Below are positions 52,519-61,063 of a DNA stretch of 64,000 nt, one piece after another; the first letter of the stretch is position 1, and each line of letters starts with the position of its first letter. The translations under genes and the position numbers were made by a program. Origin of the DNA: Roseibium suaedae (GTDB taxonomy: Bacteria > Pseudomonadota > Alphaproteobacteria > Rhizobiales > Stappiaceae). The notes below the pieces were generated by a model. The model was given only the letters and a program-made list of their open reading frames with translations, had not been told where the DNA came from and did no database searches. Where the stretch lies: positions 62,001-126,000 of the forward strand of contig NZ_FRBW01000006.1 of the NCBI RefSeq assembly GCF_900142725.1, in the 5' to 3' direction.

Positions 52519-52932
52519 TTACCACGCCCCACGTTCTGCGTTCAGCCAATTGCGCAGGGATTCGAGATCCGACATTTCGCCGCGCAACATCACATCAAGG
52601 GCCGAAAGCCCCCCAAATGCGGTGTTCTTCTTCTTCACCCAGGCGTACCCGCGCTGAGGGTCGTTGAAGAGGTGGCGGATACCTTTGTGGATGCCCATGA
52701 GGTGGGCCATGCGCATTTTGCGGTCACGGTCCATCCGGCTGATTTCTCCGCGCTTCCAGCGGTCCCATGTGCTTGGCGACATGTCGCCAAGCAGGGTGCG
52801 CGACTGGGCATCGGTGAGGCCCCATGCCTTGAACAGGTTGACCGTCGCCCGAGCCAAGGCGCCGGCCTCTTCATCCGTGATGACCGGGTTGAGCGTGTGC
52901 GAAGGTGTCGGTGTTATAGGCCGTAGTTGCAT
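52519..52932 (-). CDS. Xre/MbcA/ParS-type antitoxin
   Basis: 137 residues from ATG 52932, chosen for a GGAGG 5 bp upstream; the longer frame from a TTG at 52983 is less likely. LLGDMSPSTWDRWKRGEISR is the Xre-like HTH. The C-terminal HLFNDPQRGYAWVKKKNTAF followed by FGGLSALDVMLRGEM is the MbcA/ParS/Xre toxin-binding domain that docks on RES toxins. Encoded before the toxin, as in typical RES-Xre operons. Confidence 0.88.
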   Translation of the reverse strand: MQLRPITPTPSHTLNPVITDEEAGALARATVNLFKAWGLTDAQSRTLLGDMSPSTWDRWKRGEISRMDRDRKMRMAHLMGIHKGIRHLFNDPQRGYAWVKKKNTAFGGLSALDVMLRGEMSDLESLRNWLNAERGAW

Positions 52933-52998
52933 ATCGACCTCCATCATTTGATGGAAATCTATATCATTTTCCTCAATTGACAACCAAAATGTTGGATT

Positions 52999-54105
52999 TC
53001 ACCCCGCCTCTGCCTTAAGCCACACCTCCAGCGCATGCACGCCCGGGGTGGCGGGCTTGAGGCTTGGGCGGGTGAGCCAGTAGCGGCCCTTGGAGAGTTC
53101 GGTGCGGAAGGGGCGGGCCAGGCGGCCGCTTTCAAGCTGCGCTTCGAACATGCGCCAGGGCAGAAGCGCCACCCCATAGCCGCTGGCCGCAAGCTCGGCC
53201 ATGGCGATGGAAGAGTCGAAGGTCAGGCTGGCCTGTTCCAGATGCCCGTTGCCAAAGGCGCCGCATGCGGCCGCTGCGGGGCTGGCGCTGCCTGTGCCTT
53301 CTGTGACCCGGTTTCCGGCTTCCTGCTCCAGCGCACCTTTTTCGTCGGCTGAACCGGTGCCTTCAACATCAATAGTCTTCGCCTGAAGGCTTTCCTCTCC
53401 ACGGGAGCCGGTTTCCCTCCGCTCCTGATCTCCGGGTGCGGCCGTGCCGTGCTCGGTATCCGGAGGACCCGGGTCAGGAGCGCCGTCCGCCCCTGCCGCC
53501 TCAAACCACGCTGGCCATTCCTCGACCCGGTAGGAGCGCAGCAGCACCTCGCGGTGAAGATCTGCGGGAGAGGCGAGGCGGGCGGCGGTGCCGGGCGCGC
53601 AGAGCGGTGTCAGCGGGCTTTCCATCAGCGGCACGGCGGTTTCCCCCTGCCAGCCGCCATCGCCAAAGCGGATGGCCGCATCCAGCCCTTCGCGGGTCAG
53701 GTCCACCTTGTTGCTGTTGGTGAAAAGCCGCAGCCGGAGCCCCGGGTGATCGCGCTCGAAGGCCGCCAGCCGCGGCACCAGCCAGCCGCTGGCAAAGGTG
53801 GTCACCACGCCCAGATTGACCGTTTCCACATAGCGGCCGGTGCGGACCTGATCGAGCAACCCGCCGATCCGGTCGAAACTGTCGCTGAGCAGCGGCAGCA
53901 GGGCTTCCGCCTCGCTGGTCGGCACCAGCCCCTTGGAGGTGCGGTGGAACAGCTTGACGCCAAGCTGGTCTTCCAGGCGCAGGATCTGGTGGCTGACGGC
54001 GGCCTGGGTGACGCGCAGCTCGCCGGCGGCGGCGGTGAAACTGCCTTGCCTTGCGGCCACCTCGAAGGTGCGCAGGGCATTGAGCGGCAGAAGGGGACGG
54101 TCCAT
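52999..54105 (-). CDS. ampR: LysR-family regulator AmpR, with insertion
   Basis: 368 residues from ATG 54105, against roughly 290 for typical AmpR. The HTH (LRTFEVAARQGSFTAAAGEL, RVTQAAVSHQILRLEDQLGV) and effector domain match AmpR of beta-lactamase operons. Residues about 205-289 hold a low-complexity, Gly/Glu/Thr-rich insert between WPAWFEAAG and LTFDSSIAMAEL, where other AmpR proteins have a short loop. Divergent from the class A beta-lactamase gene, which it should induce in response to muropeptides. Confidence 0.88.
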   Translation of the reverse strand: MDRPLLPLNALRTFEVAARQGSFTAAAGELRVTQAAVSHQILRLEDQLGVKLFHRTSKGLVPTSEAEALLPLLSDSFDRIGGLLDQVRTGRYVETVNLGVVTTFASGWLVPRLAAFERDHPGLRLRLFTNSNKVDLTREGLDAAIRFGDGGWQGETAVPLMESPLTPLCAPGTAARLASPADLHREVLLRSYRVEEWPAWFEAAGADGAPDPGPPDTEHGTAAPGDQERRETGSRGEESLQAKTIDVEGTGSADEKGALEQEAGNRVTEGTGSASPAAAACGAFGNGHLEQASLTFDSSIAMAELAASGYGVALLPWRMFEAQLESGRLARPFRTELSKGRYWLTRPSLKPATPGVHALEVWLKAEAG

Positions 54106-54253
54106 GGCTATTACTTTATTTAATGGCAAACCGCAGTTTTTGTCGTTTGTTGCGGGAAAGCCTCTGAATTATCTGGGTAAGCATGACATGGATGAATGAT
54201 CCTGTCGCCCGAAATTGCCTTCGACCCATCGGACACAGCCAGAAGCGGACCTC

Positions 54254-55216
54254 ATGACCTTCAAAAGACCTCTCACGGCCCTTGCCGCCCTCGCAGCGCT
54301 TGCCGGCGCCTATAGCCTGTCCGGCGCAAGCTCCGGCACTGGCCTCTTTGGCGCATCTGGCCTCGATCCGGTTGCCCCGGCATTTGCCGGCACCGCCAAG
54401 ACTGAAACCCAAGCTCCTACAGCGGCCATCGACACCGTGATTGCCCGCAGGGAGGAAGAGCTCGGCGCCCGCATCGGCGTTCAGGTGCGCGAGCGGGAGG
54501 GCGGCTTCAACTATGCCCATGCGGCCGATGACCGGTTCCCCATGGCAAGCACCTTCAAGGCGCTGCTCTGCGGCGCGGTTCTGGCCCGGGTGGATGCGGG
54601 CGAAGAGGATCTCAGCCGCCGGATCACCTATAAGGCCGCCGATCTCGTCGCCTATTCCCCGGCAACGGAAAAGCACGTCAAGGACGGCATGACCATCGGC
54701 AAGCTGTGCGAGGCGGCGGTCACGCTCAGCGACAACACGGCGGCCAATCTGCTGCTGGAGAGCGTTGGCGGACCGCAGGGCCTGACAGCATTCCTGCGCT
54801 GGAGCGGCGACAGCACCACCCGGCTGGACCGCACCGAGCCGGATCTGAACGAGGCCCTGCCGGGAGACCCGCGCGACACGACGACGCCCGCCGCCATGAG
54901 CGAAACCATCGACCGGCTCGTCTTTGGCGACGTGCTGATGACCCGCTCGCGGGCACAGCTGCGCCAGTGGATGATCGAGGACAAGGTGGCCGATGCGCTG
55001 ATCCGCTCGAAGCTGCCCAAGGGCTGGACCATCGGCGACAAGACCGGCGCCGGCGCACGCGGCACCCGCGGCATCACCGCCTTTCTGATCGCGCCCGACG
55101 GCCGGACCTTCCTGGCAACGATCTACCTCACCGAGAACGAAGCCGACCTGAAACAGCGCAACCAGGTCATCGCCGACATCAGCGAAGCAATCTTTGGCGT
55201 GATCGCGGAGAAGTAA
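54254..55216 (+). CDS. bla: Class A beta-lactamase
   Basis: 320 residues from ATG 54254. An N-terminal hydrophobic export signal (about 6-24) leads to the mature enzyme. All class A motifs are present: FPMASTFKALL (Ser-x-x-Lys), LSDNTAANLLL (SDN), RTEPDLNEALPGDPRDT (omega-loop Glu) and GDKTGAGARGT (KTG). Periplasmic penicillin/cephalosporin hydrolase. The ampR-bla divergent pair occurs in other alphaproteobacteria such as Rhodobacter. The spectrum cannot be judged by reading. Confidence 0.95.
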   Translation: MTFKRPLTALAALAALAGAYSLSGASSGTGLFGASGLDPVAPAFAGTAKTETQAPTAAIDTVIARREEELGARIGVQVREREGGFNYAHAADDRFPMASTFKALLCGAVLARVDAGEEDLSRRITYKAADLVAYSPATEKHVKDGMTIGKLCEAAVTLSDNTAANLLLESVGGPQGLTAFLRWSGDSTTRLDRTEPDLNEALPGDPRDTTTPAAMSETIDRLVFGDVLMTRSRAQLRQWMIEDKVADALIRSKLPKGWTIGDKTGAGARGTRGITAFLIAPDGRTFLATIYLTENEADLKQRNQVIADISEAIFGVIAEK

Positions 55217-55483
55217 GTTCCTAGCGCCTTTCAGGCTCCCGGGGCGGGAGGGCAGTCAGCGGCGGGCCTTGGTCAGCCGGATCTGAGTGTCCTCCGCCTC
55301 TCGCGGGGTGCCCCAGCCCAGATGCAGCCGGGAAAGAAGGTTTTTCCTCATCCTTGAAACGGGCACCGGGTGCATAGCGCAGGGTTTCTGTCCTATAGGC
55401 GTTTCCCGCCCCATTGGCGGCAGCTTCAAAGGCGGAATATAGTGGGTGGGACATGTTCATTGCTGCAGCCTTGCGGAGCCTTC

Positions 55484-56437
55484 ATGAAAATCGCTGTTCT
55501 TGATGACTGGGCGAAAGCCGCCCCTGCCATGGCCGATTGGGCCGGGCTTGCGGCGGAGATCCGCTTTTTTGATCAGCCGCTCGGGGAGGGGCTCATCGAG
55601 GCGCTTCAGGATTTCGATGTGGTCTGCCTGATGCGCGAGCGCACGCCCTTTCCGGCCAGCTTCATCCAGGCCTTGCCCCGGTTGCGGCTGATTGTGACCA
55701 CCGGCCCGCGCAATCTCAGCATCGATGTGGCGGCTGCGAAGGCGCAAGGGGTCACCGTCTGCGGCACCCGCTCGCGCAAGACCACCACGTCGGAGCTGAC
55801 CCTGGCGCTGATGCTGATGCTGGCCCGGCGCCTGCCCCAGGAAACCGGCCTTCTGGCCTCTGGCGGCTGGCAGGGCGCCCCCGGCCGCGATCTCGCAAGC
55901 CTGCGCCTGGGGCTGGTGGGGCTTGGCAATGTGGGCGCGCAGGTGGCAGCCCTTGCCAAGGCCTTCGGCATGGAGGTGGCCGCATGGTCGCCGAACCTTA
56001 CACAGGAGCGCTGCGATGCGATCGGCGTCGGCTTTGCGGGCAGCCTGACGGATCTGGCGGCCGCAAGTGACGTGCTCTCTGTCCATATGGTGCTGTCGGA
56101 GACGACCCGGGGCCTGATCGGCGCGGAGGCCTTCGCCGCCCTGCCGGAAGAGGCGATGGTTCTCAACACGTCCCGGGCCGGGCTGATCGACCGGGACGCC
56201 CTGTTCGAGGGCTTGCGCGAGGGACGCCCCGCCCAGGCGGCCATCGATGTCTTTGAGGAAGAGCCCCTTTCGGCGGATGATCCCTGGCGCGCTGCGGCAA
56301 GGGAGTTCGGGCCGAAGCTTCTGCTGACGCCGCATCTTGGCTATGTCACCGAAGCCACCTGGCGCCTGTTCTATCAGGACACCGTCGAGGCCATCGCCGC
56401 CTTCCAGCAGGGCACGCCGGTCCGGACCCTGACCTGA
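55484..56437 (+). CDS. D-2-hydroxyacid dehydrogenase family protein
   Basis: 317 residues from ATG 55484. LRLGLVGLGNVGAQVAALAK is the NAD loop, MVLNTSRAGLIDRDALFEGL carries the substrate Arg, DVFEEEPLSADDPW the conserved Glu, and LLTPHLGYVTEATW the catalytic His. RTPFPASFIQALPRLRLIVT fits the family's N-terminal domain. Substrate unknown. Upstream 267 bp hold no supported gene. Confidence 0.88.
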   Translation: MKIAVLDDWAKAAPAMADWAGLAAEIRFFDQPLGEGLIEALQDFDVVCLMRERTPFPASFIQALPRLRLIVTTGPRNLSIDVAAAKAQGVTVCGTRSRKTTTSELTLALMLMLARRLPQETGLLASGGWQGAPGRDLASLRLGLVGLGNVGAQVAALAKAFGMEVAAWSPNLTQERCDAIGVGFAGSLTDLAAASDVLSVHMVLSETTRGLIGAEAFAALPEEAMVLNTSRAGLIDRDALFEGLREGRPAQAAIDVFEEEPLSADDPWRAAAREFGPKLLLTPHLGYVTEATWRLFYQDTVEAIAAFQQGTPVRTLT

Positions 56438-56489
56438 CGATTGCCCATGGGTGTCTGGGGCGGAGATCTGTTCCAGATACACCGGCAAC

Positions 56490-56940
56490 CCGGCTTGCTC
56501 CCATCTCCCCCCTTGCGGGGGAGATGCCCCCGAATGGGGGCAGAGGGGGGTATAAGCCCCTCAGACTGCTGACAAAAACCCAAAGCCCCTTGCGGGCGTC
56601 AAATCGCGAAGAGTTGGATGTCATCCCTGCGAAGGCAGGGATCCAGTAGCCATCTGAGGTAACTGCCTTTTTCAAGACCCCACTCTAGCGCGTACTGGAT
56701 CCCGGTCTTGGTGCAGGGCACCAAACCGGGATGACCAGCAAACTGGGCTGCTTTGTCATCGACCTTCTGGGTATAAGCCTCTCGGAACATTGCAGTTTTT
56801 ATGAGTATGCAGAAACCTTACCCCCCCTCTGTCAGCTATCGCTGACATCTCCCCCGCAAGGGGGGAGATGGGTGTATGCCGAGCGGCTTTTGTGCCTCAT
56901 CGAGCTTTGGGCCGGAATTTAACCCGGAAACCGCATTCCA
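56490..56940. repeat. Nested repeats: family 1 copy C split by family 2 copy B
   Basis: An inverted family 1 copy begins at 56490 (GCTCCCATCTCCCCCCTTGC), breaks at GGTATAAGCCCCTC, resumes near 56765 with GGGTATAAGCCTCTC, and ends near 56940. Between them (56603-56762) lies a family 2 element. The roughly 13-bp motif on both sides of the insert resembles a target duplication. No gene is supported in 56438-57119; the last 180 bp contain GGGCC-rich short repeats before the M15 gene. Confidence 0.8.
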
Positions 56941-57119
56941 AAAGCGTCATTTCCTTGGGTCCCCCATGAACCTTTTGCCCTGACCGCGTCACTTACCCAA
57001 GGAACTGCCCGGAAAACCTGATGATGACCTGATGCTGACCCGAGGCTGGCCCGATTGCGGGCCGGACTTGGGCCGGATGTGGGTCAGGATCCGGGCCGGG
57101 ACTTTTGGGGTTTGCCGTC

Positions 57120-57941
57120 ATGCGGGTCTTGTCTGCTCTTCTGATCGCTCTGGCGATCGCTTCCGTGCCGTTTGCCTGGCATTACGCGCAGCGCGAGCTG
57201 GCGCCGGTGCCTCCGGCTGCGCCCGTGGTGGACACCAGCGCCCTGGAGGCGGAGGTGGCAGCCTTGCGCGAAGAGGTCAACCAGCTGCAGGGCCGGGTGG
57301 ACGGGCTGGACATCCGGACGTCCCTGGGCCTGTCGCGCGGCAATGCCGAGGAACAGCCGGTGGAAGAGACCCGTGCCGCCTCCGACAGCCTGAAGGATTC
57401 CTTTGCCCAGGTGGTGCTGATCGCCGACCGGCGGGCCGCCAACGAAGGCTTCACCGTCGCCTCGCCCTCGTTCCTGCAGGATCTTCTGGGCCTGCCCCGC
57501 GAAGGGCTGACGGATGACTGCCAGTCGGCCACCAATCCGGCGCTGAAGGACCTTTTGAAGACCGAGAATGTAGGGCCGATCGATGCCCGCATGCTGGAGC
57601 CGGCGCTGGTGTCGCTCCGGCAGGTCTTTGCCAATGTTCAGGTTTTCGAGCCGGAGCTCTATGCCCGGATCAAGAGCGCCGGATCCCTGTGCGTGCGGCG
57701 GATCCGGGGGTCGATCACCTCTGCCTCCTCCCATGCCTATGGCCTGGCGGTGGACATCAACATCGACGGCGTTCTCGACACCCTGGCCGATGGCCGCACC
57801 CAGCTTGGCCTGATCCTTCTGGCAGATTTCTTCAAGAAGGAAGGCTGGATCTGGGGTGCGGGCTTCGGCCGGGAGGATTCCATGCATTTCGAAGTCAGCC
57901 GCGAAAAGCTGCTGCAATGGCGCAGGCTCGGAGAGATCTGA
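57120..57941 (+). CDS. M15-type (VanY/D,D-carboxypeptidase-like) peptidase
   Basis: 273 residues from ATG 57120. One N-terminal membrane anchor (about 3-22), then a short coiled coil (SALEAEVAALREEVNQLQGR). The C-terminal domain has SSHAYGLAVDINIDG (His-x6-Asp zinc motif) and FGREDSMHFEVSR (Asp...His), typical of the M15_4 group that cleaves peptidoglycan peptides. Periplasmic, membrane-tethered. It is 60 bp upstream of the RGS-like gene and close to T6SS genes, so it may remodel the wall for the apparatus or be an effector-type enzyme (inference). Confidence 0.8.
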   Translation: MRVLSALLIALAIASVPFAWHYAQRELAPVPPAAPVVDTSALEAEVAALREEVNQLQGRVDGLDIRTSLGLSRGNAEEQPVEETRAASDSLKDSFAQVVLIADRRAANEGFTVASPSFLQDLLGLPREGLTDDCQSATNPALKDLLKTENVGPIDARMLEPALVSLRQVFANVQVFEPELYARIKSAGSLCVRRIRGSITSASSHAYGLAVDINIDGVLDTLADGRTQLGLILLADFFKKEGWIWGAGFGREDSMHFEVSREKLLQWRRLGEI

Positions 57942-58001
57942 ACCTGCCGCATTTTTTGTTTTTTCACGACGATCCCGTCAAGACATTCTGAGAGGACCCC
58001 C

Positions 58002-58856
58002 ATGGCCAGCAAGATCGCTCCGATCGTGTATCCCAAGACTATCCAGGAGCTGGTCACGGACCCGGACTTGCTGGAGGTGTTCCACCCCTTTGCGAAAAAG
58101 GTGCCGCAGGTCTGGAACATGGTCGACTTCGTGGACGAGAAGCCGAGCCCGAAGTCGATCTATTCTGTCTATCTGGCGCCGAATGCGTCTCTTCCCGTGC
58201 CGGTCACCGGCAAGCTCGCCGCAGAAGTGCAGGCGCTGCACGCCCGCGAGGAGGCAGGCGAGTCGGTGGACTGGGCAGGCCTTGCCAAGGCGCTGGAAAA
58301 GGAATTCCTGAAGATCCTCAACAGCCAGATCCTGCCGGCCTTTTACAAGAGCAAGCCGTTCGAGGCCTTTCACAAGCAGAATGTGCTGAAGGCTGCCCGC
58401 GAAGCCATGGACAATCCGCAGGAGATGGCGCGCAAGCTGAAGATCAAGAACGTCAAGCGGCTCGAGACCCTGATGCTGGTCGTGACCCTCGACGAGATGG
58501 ACAAGGCTGGCTCCCTGGCCGACAAGCTGATCCGGGCGGAGAAACTCTCCCTCGACAAGAAGGCGCTTCTCGCGGCCCTGAAGAGCGGCAAGGTGCCGGA
58601 CGCAGATGCCAAGCCGAAGAAGATGAATGTCACGCCGCAAAGCCTGCGGGACTGCGGCTTCAGCAATCCGGAGGACAAGATCCTGCAGAAGGCGGTCAAG
58701 GAACTGGTCAAGGCGGTCCATGAAAACGACCGCGTCCTGTTCCTCGCCCGCACCAAGGAAGTCTGCAAGCTCGAACCGAGAGGCGCCCCCATCGCCAAGA
58801 TGAGCCCCCAGCTGCTCCTGAAGACCCTGTTCAAGGCCAAGGTTCTCAGCAGCTGA
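58002..58856 (+). CDS. RGS-domain-like protein next to T6SS genes
   Basis: 284 residues, soluble, no signal peptide. Residues about 15-135 resemble an RGS domain: DLLEVFHPFAKKVPQVWNMV at the start, FVDEKPSPKSIYSVYLAPNA (an I-Y-x-x-Y-L helix), PVTGKLAAEVQAL, then LKILNSQILPAFYKSKPFEA, matching the L-x...P-x-F-x-x-S-x-x-F/Y end of RGS domains. The rest is Lys-rich and helical. RGS proteins speed GTP hydrolysis by eukaryotic G-alpha subunits; bacterial members are rare. Possibly a secreted effector or a structural T6SS accessory (inference). Confidence 0.55.
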   Translation: MASKIAPIVYPKTIQELVTDPDLLEVFHPFAKKVPQVWNMVDFVDEKPSPKSIYSVYLAPNASLPVPVTGKLAAEVQALHAREEAGESVDWAGLAKALEKEFLKILNSQILPAFYKSKPFEAFHKQNVLKAAREAMDNPQEMARKLKIKNVKRLETLMLVVTLDEMDKAGSLADKLIRAEKLSLDKKALLAALKSGKVPDADAKPKKMNVTPQSLRDCGFSNPEDKILQKAVKELVKAVHENDRVLFLARTKEVCKLEPRGAPIAKMSPQLLLKTLFKAKVLSS

Positions 58857-58898
58857 TCCCGGCAGAAGGGGGGGAAGAGAAATGCTCTGGCAATGAGT

Positions 58899-59226
58899 GG
58901 CCCCGGATCTCCGCTTCGCTGCGTCCGGGGTGACGAATGGGCTTGGGGGTGATGCCGAGATTCTGCTCGCGATGAGGTTGGCAGAAGCAGGCTTTTGCCC
59001 GTTTCGAAGGTCGAGGCCTGTCCCGTCCTTTTCAGGCGGTCACCCCGGGCGAGCATCGCGAGACCCGGGGCCCACTCGCACTGCGTCTTTCAAAGAATGT
59101 GCAATGAGCGGCCTGTCTGAAAATCGGCCGACGCGGCGCGGGCTTGGTCTTGATGCCGTGCTCAACGTGATCGCTCTGCAAATGAGTAGGCCCCGGGTCT
59201 CCGCTCTGCTGCGCCCGGGGTGACGA
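58899..59226. repeat. Cluster of three family 3 palindromic repeats
   Basis: Copies at 58899-58933 (plus), 59041-59072 (inverted) and 59189-59226 (plus), each built as CCCCGGxTCTCCGC, spacer, GCGxCCGGGGTGACGA. They fill the gap between the RGS-like gene and the convergent T6SS operon end, and may act as a bidirectional terminator. No gene is supported in 58857-59280. Confidence 0.7.
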
Positions 59227-59280
59227 ATGAGCTTGGGGTTGATGCCGAAGGCATTTCTTGCGTTTTGACAGCAGTCCAGC

Positions 59281-60330
59281 TCAGGCGCATGGGCACAGGG
59301 AGCACATGTCGAAGGGCTCCATGTCGAGCGCCACCTGCAGGCTGCCGCGAAGGGCCATGACCACGCTCAGGAACGGCATGATGGCAAGTTTCGGCGGTTT
59401 GAACTGGGTCATCGCCATGGCGAAGCTGGAACCGCCTGCAATGCTTTCCCCGAGCTTGATGTCCTCGAGCGTTGGCAGGGTCAGGAGCAGGTTGTTGAGC
59501 TGCATCGCGCCGACTGGGATGGGAAAGGGAATGCTGAACTGGCTCCACATGGTCAGCATGCGCTCAACGGAGGCGATGACCGGGGGGGAAAACGCGTCCT
59601 CGCCGAAGGCCTCGTTGATGACGTGAAGCGAATCCAGCACCAGGGCGAGCTTGCGCAAAATGGGCATGGGAATGACGAGATTGGGCGGCGTCAGGGACGC
59701 AAGACCCATCATCACGTTCTCCATGGCGGACAGGGAGCCGGGCTCGCCGAGAGGAGGCAATTTCAGCGCCTCGGTCATCGCCAGAAGATTGGGAAGGCCG
59801 CCCAGAAACCGGGCCATGACGAGCTGCGGCCGGGTCAGCGCGGGGGTGAAGCTGGCGCCGAAGCCGGAGGAAGGGGGTTCTGCCGGAAAGGACGCAACGG
59901 CAATCGGGTCGATGCCCAGGGCCTGCAGGTCGATCACCAGCCGGGCGATGATGGCGTAATTCACCAGCGGCTGGATCTTGAGGGTCGTCAGCCAGCCGAG
60001 CCTGGGCCAGACATTCCTGACCAGACTGTCGGCCGCCTGATTCATCTGCATTTCCAGCATTGGCAGCTCATCGAGCACGAAATTGCCGGAAATGAGCGAC
60101 AGCATCATGGACAGGGCGACCATCGGCCCGCCGCCGCTGAACTCCATGCTGGGCAATGTAACCGGGTTCATGCCGGCGGCAATCTGCATGTCCAGGCGGT
60201 TTGCCGGAGCCAGAGCGGGCAGGGCCAGGGCCAGTTTCATCGAAATGGGTATCGTGGGAAACACCGGCACGATGCCGGGCACGAACATGTTGCGGGCCGT
60301 ATCTGCCGGGACGGAACAGAAACAGGGCAT
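59281..60330 (-). CDS. Unrecognised protein of the T6SS operon with Cys at both ends
   Basis: 349 residues from ATG 60330, preceded by GGAGG inside the last codons of pppA (4-bp gap between genes). It begins PCFCSVPADTARNMFVPGIV and ends DMCSLCPCA, so Cys pairs or clusters lie at both termini. The body is Leu/Met/Pro-rich with many short hydrophobic segments (VALSMMLSLISG, LNNLLLTLPTL) and repeated PP motifs, unlike a globular enzyme. No signal peptide. Conserved linkage to tssM-tagF-pppA suggests an effector, a chaperone or a baseplate or membrane accessory. Not assignable by reading. Confidence 0.6.
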   Translation of the reverse strand: MPCFCSVPADTARNMFVPGIVPVFPTIPISMKLALALPALAPANRLDMQIAAGMNPVTLPSMEFSGGGPMVALSMMLSLISGNFVLDELPMLEMQMNQAADSLVRNVWPRLGWLTTLKIQPLVNYAIIARLVIDLQALGIDPIAVASFPAEPPSSGFGASFTPALTRPQLVMARFLGGLPNLLAMTEALKLPPLGEPGSLSAMENVMMGLASLTPPNLVIPMPILRKLALVLDSLHVINEAFGEDAFSPPVIASVERMLTMWSQFSIPFPIPVGAMQLNNLLLTLPTLEDIKLGESIAGGSSFAMAMTQFKPPKLAIMPFLSVVMALRGSLQVALDMEPFDMCSLCPCA

Positions 60331-60334
60331 CGGT

Positions 60335-61063
60335 TCAGACCTCCACGGCAATCACCGACACATTGTCGGAGGCCCCGCCGGCCAGGGCGACGGACAGAAG
60401 GCCATCGGCAACGGTTTCGATGGGATGGCCGGTGAGATAGTGGCTGAGGGTCGCCTCGTCCGCATATTGGGAGAGGCCGTCGGAGCACAGGAGAAACCGG
60501 TCGCCGGGCAGGATGTCGCCGCGCCGCTTGTCGATCTCCAGCTCGTCGCCGACGCCGACCGCCCGGGTGATCTGGTTGCTGCCGGCGCAATTGGCCGCTT
60601 CGTCCCAGGTCAGGCGGCCCTGTTCGACCAGTTCGCCCACCACCGAATGATCGAAGCTGATCATGCTGAGCGTGCCCTGGCGCAGCCGGTAGAGGCGGCT
60701 GTCTCCGGCCCACAGGCACATGAAATGCTGTTCGGACAGGACCAGCAGCACGACGGTCGCGCCAATGGTGCCCTGGGCCCGGCGGTGGGCCTCGGCCTTG
60801 ATATGCTCATGGGCTTCGAACAGCGCCCGCCGGGCTTCCTGCATCACGCTGGCCGGATCGAGACCGGCGGGCAGGCTGTTCAGCGCGTCGACCACGGTCT
60901 GGCTGGCATAGTCGCCGCCCGCATGGCCGCCCATGCCGTCGCTCACGGCCCAAAGGCCAAGGTCCGGGCGGGCCAGGATGGCATCCTCGTTGACCTTGCG
61001 CACGAAGCCGGTGTGGGTCGTGGCGCTATGGCCTCTTGTGTCCTTGAGAAGGCTGCCGGTCAT
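60335..61063 (-). CDS. pppA: PP2C-type phosphatase PppA (T6SS regulation)
   Basis: 242 residues. ATTHTGFVRKVNEDAILARP contains the R-x-x-N-E-D start of PP2C enzymes, GLWAVSDGMGGHAGGDYASQ the D-G-M-G-G-H metal motif, then LWAGDSRLYRLR and LCSDGLSQYADE and final GGASDNVSVIAV. It removes phosphate from T6SS proteins phosphorylated by PpkA-type kinases, shutting secretion down. Its start overlaps the tagF stop by 4 bp. In A. tumefaciens TagF and PppA are one fused protein; here they are separate but coupled. Confidence 0.92.
   Translation of the reverse strand: MTGSLLKDTRGHSATTHTGFVRKVNEDAILARPDLGLWAVSDGMGGHAGGDYASQTVVDALNSLPAGLDPASVMQEARRALFEAHEHIKAEAHRRAQGTIGATVVLLVLSEQHFMCLWAGDSRLYRLRQGTLSMISFDHSVVGELVEQGRLTWDEAANCAGSNQITRAVGVGDELEIDKRRGDILPGDRFLLCSDGLSQYADEATLSHYLTGHPIETVADGLLSVALAGGASDNVSVIAVEV

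Noticed and set aside
55221..55460. 79-codon minus-strand frame between bla and the dehydrogenase
   Set aside because: Pro/Gly-rich tail and no recognisable family; plausible start but too little support to call a gene.
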